From contig DATISY010000110.1 of the NCBI GenBank assembly GCA_035468285.1, positions 1-14,384 of the forward strand: 14,384 nucleotides of DNA. Direction: 5' to 3'. Shown here piece after piece: positions 6,707 to 12,791 of this stretch. Made by a program: the position numbers and the translations under genes. The notes under the pieces were generated by a model. It was not told the DNA's origin. It searched no databases and saw nothing but the letters and a program-made list of their open reading frames with translations. Within the stretch, counting starts at the first letter, position 1; every line of letters starts with the position of its first letter. The DNA comes from PALSA-555 sp035468285 (GTDB taxonomy: Bacteria > Actinomycetota > Acidimicrobiia > IMCC26256 > PALSA-555).

Positions 6707-7237
6707 TCAGGCGGGGAGCGCGGCGAGGACGTCGTCGAGGGGCGCGTGGTCGGACGAGTGGTCGTCGATGTGGGCGTAGCGGACGATGCCGCCGGGCCCG
6801 ATGACGAACGTGGCGCCGAGCTGGGTGACGCGCTTGCCGGACCGGTGGATCCGGTGCCCGCCGGCGCGGGCCCGTTTGGTCCCCGCCCAGGAGCGACGGT
6901 CGGTCATGAGCCGCAGGAACGGGACGCGTCGCACCGACGCGGCGCGGGCGGCCTCGGCGTGGTCGTCGACGAGGACGGGGAAGGGGACGTGCTCCTCGGT
7001 GGTGAACGCGGCGGCGTACCGCTGGTCACCGGTCCCGATCGCGACGACCTCGGCGCCCCGAGCCCGGATCTGGTCGTACTGGTCGCGCAACTGCGCGGCG
7101 TGCTCCCGGCAGAGCAGTCAGCCGAAGTGGCGGAGGAACACCAGGATCACGGCCCGTTCGGCCCAGTAGTCCCCCAGCGGGTGGGGGGTGCCGGCGGGGT
7201 CGGGAAGGCTGACGGCACCGAGGGCCTCGAGGTCCAC
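6707..7237 (-). CDS. SelU-like AhpC/TSA-fold redox protein, probable selenoprotein (in-frame UGA as Sec)
   Basis: Read through one TGA (7118-7120), this is a 176-residue protein of the AhpC-TSA_2/PRXL2 (selenoprotein U-like) thioredoxin-fold group. The family core is VILVFLRHFG-U40-L-L-C43-REHAAQLRDQY. Cys homologues have FLRHFGCxxCRE, so the TGA replaces the first redox cysteine of the CxxC motif. Frame and family similarity continue unbroken after it: GAEVVAIGTG, FPVLVDD, VRRVPFLRLM, and QLGATFVIGPGGIVRYAHIDDHSSDH. A hairpin with a G-containing loop starts 21 bases after the TGA. The true stop is another TGA. GTG 7237 is favoured because TACCGT lies 7 bases before it; an ATG at 7285 would add 16 poorly conserved residues. 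It is divergent from the HD-domain gene. The protein is presumably a cytoplasmic thiol/selenol oxidoreductase; its partner is unknown. The main alternative is a Cys-to-stop mutation or a sequencing error. Confidence 0.8.
7084..7117 (-). other. candidate bacterial SECIS hairpin downstream of the Sec UGA
   Basis: Counting from the base after the UGA on the minus strand, bases 21-25 (CGCGC) pair with 30-34 (GCGCG) around the loop AGUU (7084-7097). This gives a 5-bp all-GC stem, 6 bp if the A-U pair closes. The loop has a G at its second position about 27 bases from the UGA. Bacterial SECIS elements recognised by SelB usually lie about 16-37 bases after the UGA and carry a G early in the apical loop, so the position fits. 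A second small hairpin (bases 2-6 with 13-17) lies between. GC-rich DNA makes hairpins easily, so the structure alone is weak evidence. Confidence 0.5.
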
Positions 7238-7244
7238 GGCTCGG

Positions 7245-7250
7245 ACGGTA
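7245..7250 (-). promoter_or_regulatory. predicted -10 box (TACCGT) of the SelU-like gene
   Basis: Minus-strand TACCGT lies 7 bases before GTG 7237. Hexamer and spacing match the rhodanese promoter exactly. This supports GTG 7237 over the ATG at 7285 as the start of the SelU-like gene. Confidence 0.5.
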
Positions 7251-7283
7251 CTCGCCGGGTCGGCGGCGTGGGAGAATGGGTCC

Positions 7284-7847
7284 ATGACGACCACGGACGC
7301 ACCGACGACCTTCACCCGGATGGACGAGTCCACCGCGGAGCAGTGGGGGGTGATCGGGAAGCAGACGATGGAGCACCAGGGCCGGGTCGCCGACCGGGTG
7401 CTCGGGATGCTGCGGTCCCTGTCCGAGGTGACGGACGGGTTTGCAGTGGATCAGCTGACGCACTCGTTGCAGACCGCGACGCGCGCGGAGCGGGCCGGCG
7501 CCGACGACGAGGTGGTCGTGGCGTCGCTCTGTCACGACATCGGGAAAGCGGTGAGTGTCCCGAACCATCCCCGCATCGCGGCGGAGATCCTCAAGCCGTA
7601 TGTGCGCGACGACGTCTACCAGATGATCATGGCCCACCAGGACTTCCAGGGCCGCCATTACTACGCCCACTTCGGTGGTGATCCCGACGCCCGCGAGCAG
7701 TACCGGGGCCAGTCGTGGTTCGCGTTGGCGGAACAGTTCGCCGACGACTGGGACCAGGTGGCGTTCGACCCGGCGTACGACACGCTGCCGCTCGAGCACT
7801 TCGAGGACCGGGTGCGCGAGGTGTTCGGGCACCCCAAGTCGCTCTGA
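7284..7847 (+). CDS. HD-domain protein, PhnZ-like (possible diiron oxygenase)
   Basis: A 187-residue soluble HD-domain protein. Metal-ligand candidates in order are His60 (DQLTHSLQTA), His84-Asp85 (CHDIGK), His95 (NHPRIAAEIL), His118 (MAHQDFQG) and Asp157 (DDWDQVAFDP). This order matches the six-ligand dinuclear site of PhnZ/TmpB-type mixed-valent diiron oxygenases, including the WD...DP element near the end. The residues I remember as phosphonate-binding in PhnZ (Tyr24, Glu27) align with Thr50 and Phe53 here, so a different substrate is likely. A hydrolase of the general HD type remains possible. ATG 7284 has a GGGAGAA ribosome binding site 7 bases upstream, in contrast to the leaderless-looking neighbours; an in-frame Met13 is a weaker start. 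The gene is divergent from the SelU-like gene and shares a terminator-like repeat with the convergent amidohydrolase. Confidence 0.85.
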   Translation: MTTTDAPTTFTRMDESTAEQWGVIGKQTMEHQGRVADRVLGMLRSLSEVTDGFAVDQLTHSLQTATRAERAGADDEVVVASLCHDIGKAVSVPNHPRIAAEILKPYVRDDVYQMIMAHQDFQGRHYYAHFGGDPDAREQYRGQSWFALAEQFADDWDQVAFDPAYDTLPLEHFEDRVREVFGHPKSL

Positions 7848-7900
7848 CCCGGTTGCTCTAACCCGCCCGCTCGAGCGTGGTCGCTCGAACCGGTCAGAGC
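7841..7900. terminator. bidirectional terminator-like inverted repeat including both stop codons
   Basis: The left arm at 7841-7854 (GCTCTGACCCGGTT) is the inverse of the right arm at 7888-7900 (AACCGGTCAGAGC), with one extra C. An inner stem of 7 bp (7871-7877 with 7882-7888, loop TGGT) lies between. The TGA of the HD gene (7845-7847) and the TGA of the convergent amidohydrolase (7894-7896 on the other strand) are both part of the outer arms. There is no U-tract, which is common for high-GC actinobacterial terminators. Confidence 0.65.
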
Positions 7901-9150
7901 ACCCCGAGTCGTGCCGCGCGTTCGCGGGCCTTGGCGCGGATCTCGTCGCTCTCGGCGACGACGCCGCCGCGCATGAGGACCCGTCCCGCGACGACGGTCG
8001 TGTCGACGACGTGGCCCGAAGCGGCGTAGACGAGGTTCGCGAGGAGGTGGCCGGGGCCCAGCTCGGGGGCGTCGAGGCGCACCAGGATGAAGTCGGCCGG
8101 GGCACCGACGGTCAGCGGGGTGGCGCCGAGGTACGGGGCGGACGCGCCCGTCGCGACCCGCCACGCTTCGGCGGCTGGGACCGCGGTGGTGTCGTTCGCG
8201 GCGTGCTTCTGCAAGAGCGAGAACAGCTTCAGGTCCGCGCTCAGGTCGAGGCTGTTGTTGGAGGAGGCGCCGTCGGTGCCGAGCGCGACCGGGATGCCGC
8301 GCTCGTGCACCGCGGCGTAGTCGAAGATGCGGCCCACCGCGAGCTTGAGGTTCGAGACGGGGTTGGTGACGACGGTCGAGCCTCCGGAGGCGACGAGGTC
8401 GAGGTCCGGGGGGTCCATCCACACGGCGTGGGCGAGCACGGTGCGGGGGGTGAGGAGCCCGAGTTCGTGGAGGTACGCGCCGGGGCGTTTCCCGGTGCGT
8501 TCGACGCAGCCCGACGCCTCGTCGGCGATCTCGAGGAAGTGCAGGTGCACGGCCAGGTCACGGGTCGCGGACTGCTCGGCGACCCAGGCCAGCGATTCGG
8601 TGCTGACGGCGTAGATGCTGTGCGGCGTGAGCGACGGCGTGACGTGCGGCCCCGCGTCGGCGACCTCGTCGAGGAACCGCAGCGCGTCGGCCCGCAGCGT
8701 CGCGCTGCGGGCGGGGTCGAGCCCGTCGATGAGGGGCAGCCCGACGGTGGCGCGCAGTCCGGCGTCGGTGACGGCGCGGGCGACCGCGCCGGGCTGCCAG
8801 TACATGTCCCAGAAGCGGATGGTGCCGGTGCGGATCATCTCGAGGCACGCCAGGCGGGTGCCCCAATAGACGTCGTCGGCGTCGAGCTTGGCCTCGGCGG
8901 GCCAGATGTGATCCTCGAGCCACTCCATGAGCGGAAGGTCGCCGGCGAACCCGCGGAACAGCGTCATCGCCGCGTGGGTGTGCCCGTTCACGAGCCCGGG
9001 GAGGAGCGCGCGGCCGGACGCGTCGAGGATCTCGTCGCCGGCGTCGGGGGTGACGTCGGGCCCGACGGCGGCGAGGTGCCCGTCGACGGCCCGCACCGCG
9101 AGGGACGTGCCGTCGAGGGCGGAGGCGCCCGTGACCGGGAGGGGGCGCAT
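7894..9150 (-). CDS. amidohydrolase, MTA/SAH deaminase-like
   Basis: A 418-residue metal-dependent hydrolase of the amidohydrolase superfamily, close to the 5-methylthioadenosine/S-adenosylhomocysteine deaminase (MtaD) and TrzA/AtzA branch. Metal and catalytic residues are seen in order: NGHTHAAM (His57, His59), HLHFLE (His204, Glu207), LAHAVW (His241) and GTDGASSNN (Asp293). The stretch THAAMTLFRGFAGDLPLMEWLEDHIWPAE (58-86) is very typical of MTA/SAH deaminases, which release ammonia from the adenine ring and so salvage SAM by-products. Another aminopurine or N-substituted substrate cannot be excluded. ATG 9150 is chosen because the longer open frame would run into the upstream gene and adds an Arg/Ser-rich tail typical of a wrong frame. 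Only 4 bases separate it from the stop of the preceding gene, so the two are likely translated from one mRNA. Confidence 0.9.
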   Translation of the reverse strand: MRPLPVTGASALDGTSLAVRAVDGHLAAVGPDVTPDAGDEILDASGRALLPGLVNGHTHAAMTLFRGFAGDLPLMEWLEDHIWPAEAKLDADDVYWGTRLACLEMIRTGTIRFWDMYWQPGAVARAVTDAGLRATVGLPLIDGLDPARSATLRADALRFLDEVADAGPHVTPSLTPHSIYAVSTESLAWVAEQSATRDLAVHLHFLEIADEASGCVERTGKRPGAYLHELGLLTPRTVLAHAVWMDPPDLDLVASGGSTVVTNPVSNLKLAVGRIFDYAAVHERGIPVALGTDGASSNNSLDLSADLKLFSLLQKHAANDTTAVPAAEAWRVATGASAPYLGATPLTVGAPADFILVRLDAPELGPGHLLANLVYAASGHVVDTTVVAGRVLMRGGVVAESDEIRAKARERAARLGVL

Positions 9151-9154
9151 CGGG

Positions 9155-9733
9155 CTACGCCTCGGTGCGGGCGAAGACCGCGAGGGTGTCGACGAGCGCG
9201 GCGGTGTGCGCCTGGTACGACGCGTCGCGATACGGGCCGATCGACCGGACCGGGTGGGGCAGCTCGAGTTGGATACCGCCACCGGGGGTCAGGTTGACCG
9301 GGTTCTGCGGGTGCACGCCGCGCAGGTCGGGCGGGATGCGGGCGAGGTCGTCGATGACGTCGTAGTCGGGTAGCCCGGCGCGGAGGAGCGCGCCGAGGCG
9401 CGTCGCGAGGGACCGGTTGGCGCCGCCGACGAGGACGGCCATCGGCTGGTCGGGACGCCGGTAGCCGTGGAGGGACACGACGATCTGCACGTGGGCGAGG
9501 AACTCGGCGAGCGACGGGCAGTCGCCGGGCGCGATGTGGTGGGCCGGGACGTGCCAGCGGAGGTCGTCGGGCTGGACCACGGTGTACACCGACGCGTCGC
9601 TCCGTTCGGCGGCGGACCGGGCCAGCTCCGCGGTGCCGGGCTCGAGGCCGCCGTGCAGGGCGAGGAACCCGACCGTGGAGCGGAGCGAGACGTACTGGTC
9701 CACGCCGGGGCAGGCGAGGAGCTCGGCGAACAC
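9155..9733 (-). CDS. poly-gamma-glutamate hydrolase family protein
   Basis: A 192-residue protein resembling the phage-derived poly-gamma-glutamate hydrolase family (PF05908-type, zinc carboxypeptidase-like). Seen in order are VGFLALHGGLEPGTAELA (an H-G-G-x-E-x-G-T-x-E-x-A motif with probable zinc ligands His27 and Glu31), VVQPDDLRWHVPAHH, IVVSLHGYR (the second His motif), VGGANRSLA, and a C-terminal GGGIQLELP segment. The family cleaves gamma-linked glutamate polymers in phages and Bacillus; in actinobacterial homologues without capsule genes the substrate is not known. There is no signal peptide, so it should act in the cytoplasm. GTG 9733 is preceded by TAGCCT at 9 bases. It is the first gene of a two-gene unit with the deaminase-like amidohydrolase. 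The family call is from motif memory and is reasonably firm; the substrate is unknown. Confidence 0.8.
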   Translation of the reverse strand: MFAELLACPGVDQYVSLRSTVGFLALHGGLEPGTAELARSAAERSDASVYTVVQPDDLRWHVPAHHIAPGDCPSLAEFLAHVQIVVSLHGYRRPDQPMAVLVGGANRSLATRLGALLRAGLPDYDVIDDLARIPPDLRGVHPQNPVNLTPGGGIQLELPHPVRSIGPYRDASYQAHTAALVDTLAVFARTEA

Positions 9734-9742
9734 TGGGTGCGC

Positions 9743-9748
9743 AGGCTA
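9743..9748 (-). promoter_or_regulatory. predicted -10 box (TAGCCT) of the PGA hydrolase-amidohydrolase unit
   Basis: Minus-strand TAGCCT lies 9 bases before GTG 9733. The intergenic gap to the divergent lipoprotein gene is only 39 bases. On the plus strand CATCCT (9760-9765) lies 7 bases before GTG 9773 and may serve the other direction. Confidence 0.5.
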
Positions 9749-9772
9749 CCGCCGCATGCCATCCTGCCGGCT

Positions 9773-10657
9773 GTGCGCCACCCCCTGTTCGTGCTCGTCG
9801 CCGCGGTGGCCCTGCTCGCGGCCTGCTCGGGCGGTCAGTCGAGCAGCGTCGGCGTCCCCGCGTCGTCGCGCGCGTCGACGAGCACGAGCATCACGCCCAC
9901 CACGATCGGGGTCCGCTCGAACAGCCCCGGGGCGCTCGCCGAGTCCCTCACCCAGATCGAGCGCGCGTTGCGGCTGCCGAGCGAGGCAATCATCCCGAGC
10001 TTCGGGCGGGCCCAGCAGTCGGCGTACGGGGCACTGAAGGCGCACCCGGAGTGGCGCGCCGCGGTGCTGGCGGCGGTGGGCGCCGACGTCCGCGACGTGG
10101 TGAGCACCAACGTCGACGCCGACCTGGCCCTCGAGGCCCTGTTCACCGGGAGCGGCCCGGCGCCGCGGTCGCTACCGACGACCTCGATCCGGGTTCCGCT
10201 CCCCGCGGCGCAGCTCCTCGCCGACTACCACGAGGCGGAGGCCGCCACCGGCGTCCCGTGGGCCGACCTGGCGGCGATCAACTTCATTGAGAGCCGCTTC
10301 GGCCGGAACCCCGGACAGAGCACCGCGGGGGCGCAAGGACCCATGCAGTTCGAACCCGCGACGTGGGCGCAATACGGACACGGCGCCAACATTCAGGACG
10401 ACCACGACGCGATCCTCGCCGCGGGCCGTCTCCTCGCTGCATCCGGTGGTGCGCCGAACATCGCCAAGGCGATCTACGCGTACAACAACAGCCATGACTA
10501 CGTGCGCGCCGTGCAGGACTACGCCACCGTGCTGAGCGCCGCTCCGCTGGCGTTCTACGGGTACTACCAGTGGCAGGTTTACACCAAGACCACTGCGGGG
10601 ACGTTCCTGCTCCCTGAGGGGTACCCCGGTCAGCCCGCCGTGCGGACATCCGGGTAG
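9773..10657 (+). CDS. lipoprotein lytic transglycosylase (SLT domain)
   Basis: A 294-residue protein with an N-terminal lipobox, VRHPLFVLVAAVALLAAC, where Cys18 would be lipidated and the protein anchored on the outer face of the membrane. A Ser/Thr-rich linker follows to about residue 45, then a helical region, then a C-terminal SLT/lysozyme-like domain. Its catalytic Glu173 lies in NFIESRFG, followed by GAQGPMQFEPATW (a variant of the GLMQ motif) and KAIYAYNNSHDYVRAVQDYA. Such enzymes cleave the beta-1,4 bond between MurNAc and GlcNAc, leaving a 1,6-anhydro end, during wall remodelling. GTG 9773 is chosen because the signal sequence begins there; the open frame upstream is a shadow of the divergent gene. 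The stop codon TAG at 10655 forms part of the next gene's predicted -10 box. Confidence 0.88.
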   Translation: MRHPLFVLVAAVALLAACSGGQSSSVGVPASSRASTSTSITPTTIGVRSNSPGALAESLTQIERALRLPSEAIIPSFGRAQQSAYGALKAHPEWRAAVLAAVGADVRDVVSTNVDADLALEALFTGSGPAPRSLPTTSIRVPLPAAQLLADYHEAEAATGVPWADLAAINFIESRFGRNPGQSTAGAQGPMQFEPATWAQYGHGANIQDDHDAILAAGRLLAASGGAPNIAKAIYAYNNSHDYVRAVQDYATVLSAAPLAFYGYYQWQVYTKTTAGTFLLPEGYPGQPAVRTSG

Positions 10658-10660
10658 GCT
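10655..10660 (+). promoter_or_regulatory. predicted -10 box (TAGGCT) of the acyltransferase-like gene
   Basis: TAGGCT starts with the TAG stop codon of the lytic transglycosylase and lies 8 bases before GTG 10669. The identical hexamer, again built on the upstream stop codon, precedes the next gene. Confidence 0.5.
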
Positions 10661-10668
10661 CGCCGGTC

Positions 10669-11565
10669 GTGTGGTGGCGACGCAACGACGGTGAGCTGGT
10701 GCGGGACCTTGCCCGCAACCGGCGGGTCATGCCATACCTCATGCGGGGCCGCAACGAGTCGGCGGTCTACTTCGAGCACGACGTCACGCTCCGCAACACG
10801 GACGCGTTCGTCCGGGAGTGGAACCAGGCGAACCCCGGTCTGCGCATCGACATGTTCCACCTCGCGGTGTGGGCGCTCAAGGACACCTTGTCCCGGAACC
10901 CGACGACCAACCGGTTCGTCGCCGGCGGGCGCCTCTACCAGCGTCACGGCATCTGGTTCTCGTACGCCATCAAGTCCAAGCTGGTCACGGGCGCGCCCCT
11001 CATCGTGGTGAAGCGACGCATGGACCTCGACGAGTCGTTCGCCGCGATGGTGCTCGGCATGCACGAGACCGAGACCCGGTACCGCACCGGCGACGCCGCC
11101 CAGGTCGACCGCGAGCTCGGGTTGCTGCTCTTCTTCCCGGGGTTCATCCGCCGGATCCTGATGCGGGGCGTCGACGTCGTCGACCGGCTCGGGATGCTGC
11201 CGCGCTCCTACATCGAGAACGACCCGATGTATGCCAGCGCGTTCATGGCCAACATGGCGAGCCTGGGCATGCCGCCCGTGTACCACCACCTCTACGAGTA
11301 CGGCACCGCCAGTATCTTCTGCTCGTTGGGCCGTCCCGTCCCCGCGCCGGGCAGCCCCACCAGCGGTCCCGACCGACGCCGCACCATGCAGGTGCGCTGG
11401 ACGTTCGACGAGCGAGCCGAGGACGGTCTGACGGCCTGGTTCGCGGCGCGCCGGTTCCGCCAGGTCATGGAGGACCCCACCGCCTGCGGGGTCGCGATCG
11501 ACGCCGTCGCCCCCGACGCGACCCAACCCATCGGCGAGACCGTCGACGACGCTGCCCGCTTCTAG
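10669..11565 (+). CDS. 2-oxoacid dehydrogenase E2/CAT-fold acyltransferase homologue
   Basis: A 298-residue protein resembling the catalytic domain of 2-oxoacid dehydrogenase E2 and chloramphenicol acetyltransferase. MPYLMRGRNESAVYFEHDVTL, IDMFHLAVWALKDTLSRNPTTNRFVAGGRLYQR and FSYAIKSKLVTGAPLIVVKRR match the N-terminal half of that fold. Near the end, VRWTFDERAEDGLTAWFAARRFRQVMEDP corresponds to the E2 stretch with HRxxDG. The catalytic His is replaced by Glu248, giving ExxxDG, so the standard mechanism with His as general base cannot operate unchanged. There is no lipoyl or E3-binding domain, so it is not a pyruvate-dehydrogenase core. It ends 14 bases before the SPT-like gene on the same strand, suggesting a role in acyl transfer to that enzyme's amino-lipid product or in supplying its acyl substrate. 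That role is inference. GTG 10669 is chosen by position and the -10 box. Confidence 0.82.
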   Translation: MWWRRNDGELVRDLARNRRVMPYLMRGRNESAVYFEHDVTLRNTDAFVREWNQANPGLRIDMFHLAVWALKDTLSRNPTTNRFVAGGRLYQRHGIWFSYAIKSKLVTGAPLIVVKRRMDLDESFAAMVLGMHETETRYRTGDAAQVDRELGLLLFFPGFIRRILMRGVDVVDRLGMLPRSYIENDPMYASAFMANMASLGMPPVYHHLYEYGTASIFCSLGRPVPAPGSPTSGPDRRRTMQVRWTFDERAEDGLTAWFAARRFRQVMEDPTACGVAIDAVAPDATQPIGETVDDAARF

Positions 11566-11568
11566 GCT
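11563..11568 (+). promoter_or_regulatory. predicted -10 box (TAGGCT) of the SPT-like gene
   Basis: TAGGCT begins at the TAG stop of the acyltransferase-like gene and lies 11 bases before ATG 11580. It may give the SPT-like gene its own short-leader transcript in addition to readthrough from upstream. Confidence 0.4.
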
Positions 11569-11579
11569 GGCAGGTCACC

Positions 11580-12791
11580 ATGGGGTTCTTCACCGACCGG
11601 CTGCACGCCTTCCCGCGCTATGAGCTCTACCAGCTCGGCGTCGAGACCGGCCTCTACCCGTACTACCGGTCGGTGGAGAGCGCGTCACGGCCGCGGGTCA
11701 CGGTCGAGGGCCGCGACGTCATCAACTTCGGTTCGAACAACTACCTGAGCCTCTCGTACCACCCGCGCGTGATCGACGCCGCGGTGAACGCCACCCGCCG
11801 GTTCGGGACCGGCGTGACCGGGTCACGGCTCCTCAACGGGACGTTGACCCTGCACCGCGAGCTCGAAGGCGAGCTCGCCGCTTTCTACGGTGTCCCCTCG
11901 TGCCTGGTGTTCGCGACCGGGTATGTAGCGAACGCCAGCGCGATCGCCGGGTTCCTCGGCCGCCACGACATCGCCATCGTCGACAAGGAGGCCCACAACT
12001 CGCTGCTCAGCGGGGTGCGGCTCTCCGGGGCGACGATGCGGCGCTTCCGCCACAACGACCTCGCCCACCTGGAGAAGGTGCTGGCCAGCGCGCCCGCCGA
12101 GGTCGGCAAAGGCGTGATCGTCGACGGGGTCTACTCGATGGGCGGTGACACCGCCCCGCTGGCCGAGATGGTCGAGATCTGTCGCCGCTACCCGAACACG
12201 TTCCTGCTCGACGACGAGGCCCACGGCCTCGGGGTCCTCGGCGACCGGGGACGCGGCGCACTCGAGCAGCAGCACGTCCTCCACGACGTCGACCTCGTCA
12301 CGGTCACGTTCTCCAAGTCGCTCGGGAGCTGCGGGGGGGCGCTGCTCGGCCCGGCCGACGCCATCGAGCTCCTCACCGTGTCGTCGGACCTGTTCATCTT
12401 CACCGCGTCGAACACGCCCGGGTCGGTCGCCGCGGCGCTGGAGGCGTTGCGCATCCTGCGGGAGGAGCCGGAGCGCCCGGCGCGGCTGCGGGCCAACGTG
12501 GACCTGTTCATCGGCCTGCTCGCCGAGCGGGGCGTGCCGACGAACCCCGCGGAGAGCGCCATCGTGACCATCCCGTTGCGCCGGGCCGACGACGCGTCCG
12601 TCGCCGAGGTGTTCCGCGACCTCTTCGAAGGCGGCGTGTTCGTGAACCCGGTCATCTCCCCCGCGGTGACCAGCGAGGCCGGCCTCATCCGGCTGAGTCT
12701 CATGGTGGAGCATGACGCCGCGATGCTCGAAGAGGCCTCCGAGCTGCTCTACAAGGTCATCGCCGAGCACGACCAGTTCATCCGCCGCTGA
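11580..12791 (+). CDS. alpha-oxoamine synthase, serine palmitoyltransferase-like
   Basis: A 403-residue PLP enzyme of the alpha-oxoamine synthase group (SPT, BioF, KBL, ALAS), which condenses an amino acid with an acyl thioester and releases CO2. INFGSNNYLSLSYHP, FGTGVTGSRLLNGTLTLHRELEGELAAF, VFATGYVANASAIAGF, DKEAHNSLLSG and LDDEAHGLGVLG are intact. The PLP lysine is Lys246 in VTFSKSLGSCGGALLG. The TFSKS form is typical of serine palmitoyltransferases, whereas BioF, KBL and ALAS usually have TLGKA. The GSRxLNGT segment also fits SPT-type long-chain-base synthases. No biotin or threonine-degradation gene is nearby. The likely reaction is a 3-keto long-chain base from serine (or another amino acid) and a fatty acyl-CoA or acyl-ACP, on the cytoplasmic side of the membrane. 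Substrate choice cannot be read from sequence. Confidence 0.85.
   Translation: MGFFTDRLHAFPRYELYQLGVETGLYPYYRSVESASRPRVTVEGRDVINFGSNNYLSLSYHPRVIDAAVNATRRFGTGVTGSRLLNGTLTLHRELEGELAAFYGVPSCLVFATGYVANASAIAGFLGRHDIAIVDKEAHNSLLSGVRLSGATMRRFRHNDLAHLEKVLASAPAEVGKGVIVDGVYSMGGDTAPLAEMVEICRRYPNTFLLDDEAHGLGVLGDRGRGALEQQHVLHDVDLVTVTFSKSLGSCGGALLGPADAIELLTVSSDLFIFTASNTPGSVAAALEALRILREEPERPARLRANVDLFIGLLAERGVPTNPAESAIVTIPLRRADDASVAEVFRDLFEGGVFVNPVISPAVTSEAGLIRLSLMVEHDAAMLEEASELLYKVIAEHDQFIRR

Noticed and set aside
4510..6804. Open frame of 764 codons on the plus strand
   Set aside because: It is antisense to the penicillin-acylase-family gene, whose motifs and length are complete. The product is Gly/Val/Asp/Glu-rich without any domain.
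7118..7120. TGA as a plain stop, with two separate small genes or a pseudogene
   Set aside because: Neither part makes a complete fold, the join is in frame, the position is the redox Cys, and no other lesion is present. It stays as the main alternative until sel genes are looked for.
7118..7120. UGA read as Trp by an altered genetic code
   Set aside because: Many genes in this window end at TGA at the expected family C-terminus, and TGG is the Trp codon throughout. A general recoding is not supported.
9151..9282. N-terminal extension of the amidohydrolase to 9282
   Set aside because: The added residues are Ser/Arg/Pro-rich and lie inside the coding region of the upstream gene. The family N-terminus fits ATG 9150.
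7675..9297. Open frame of 540 codons on the plus strand
   Set aside because: It is antisense to the well-supported amidohydrolase and overlaps the HD gene in another frame; composition is typical of a shadow.
10669..11565. Component of a pyruvate or branched-chain dehydrogenase complex
   Set aside because: There is no lipoyl or E3-binding domain, no E1 or E3 gene nearby, and the catalytic His is absent.
11823..12770. Open frame of 315 codons on the minus strand
   Set aside because: It is antisense to the SPT-like gene, which has all alpha-oxoamine synthase motifs in its own frame.
11580..12791. BioF (biotin) or KBL (threonine degradation) assignment for the oxoamine synthase
   Set aside because: The lysine motif is TFSKS and not the usual TLGKA, and no biotin or threonine dehydrogenase gene is adjacent. 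A phylogeny would settle it.
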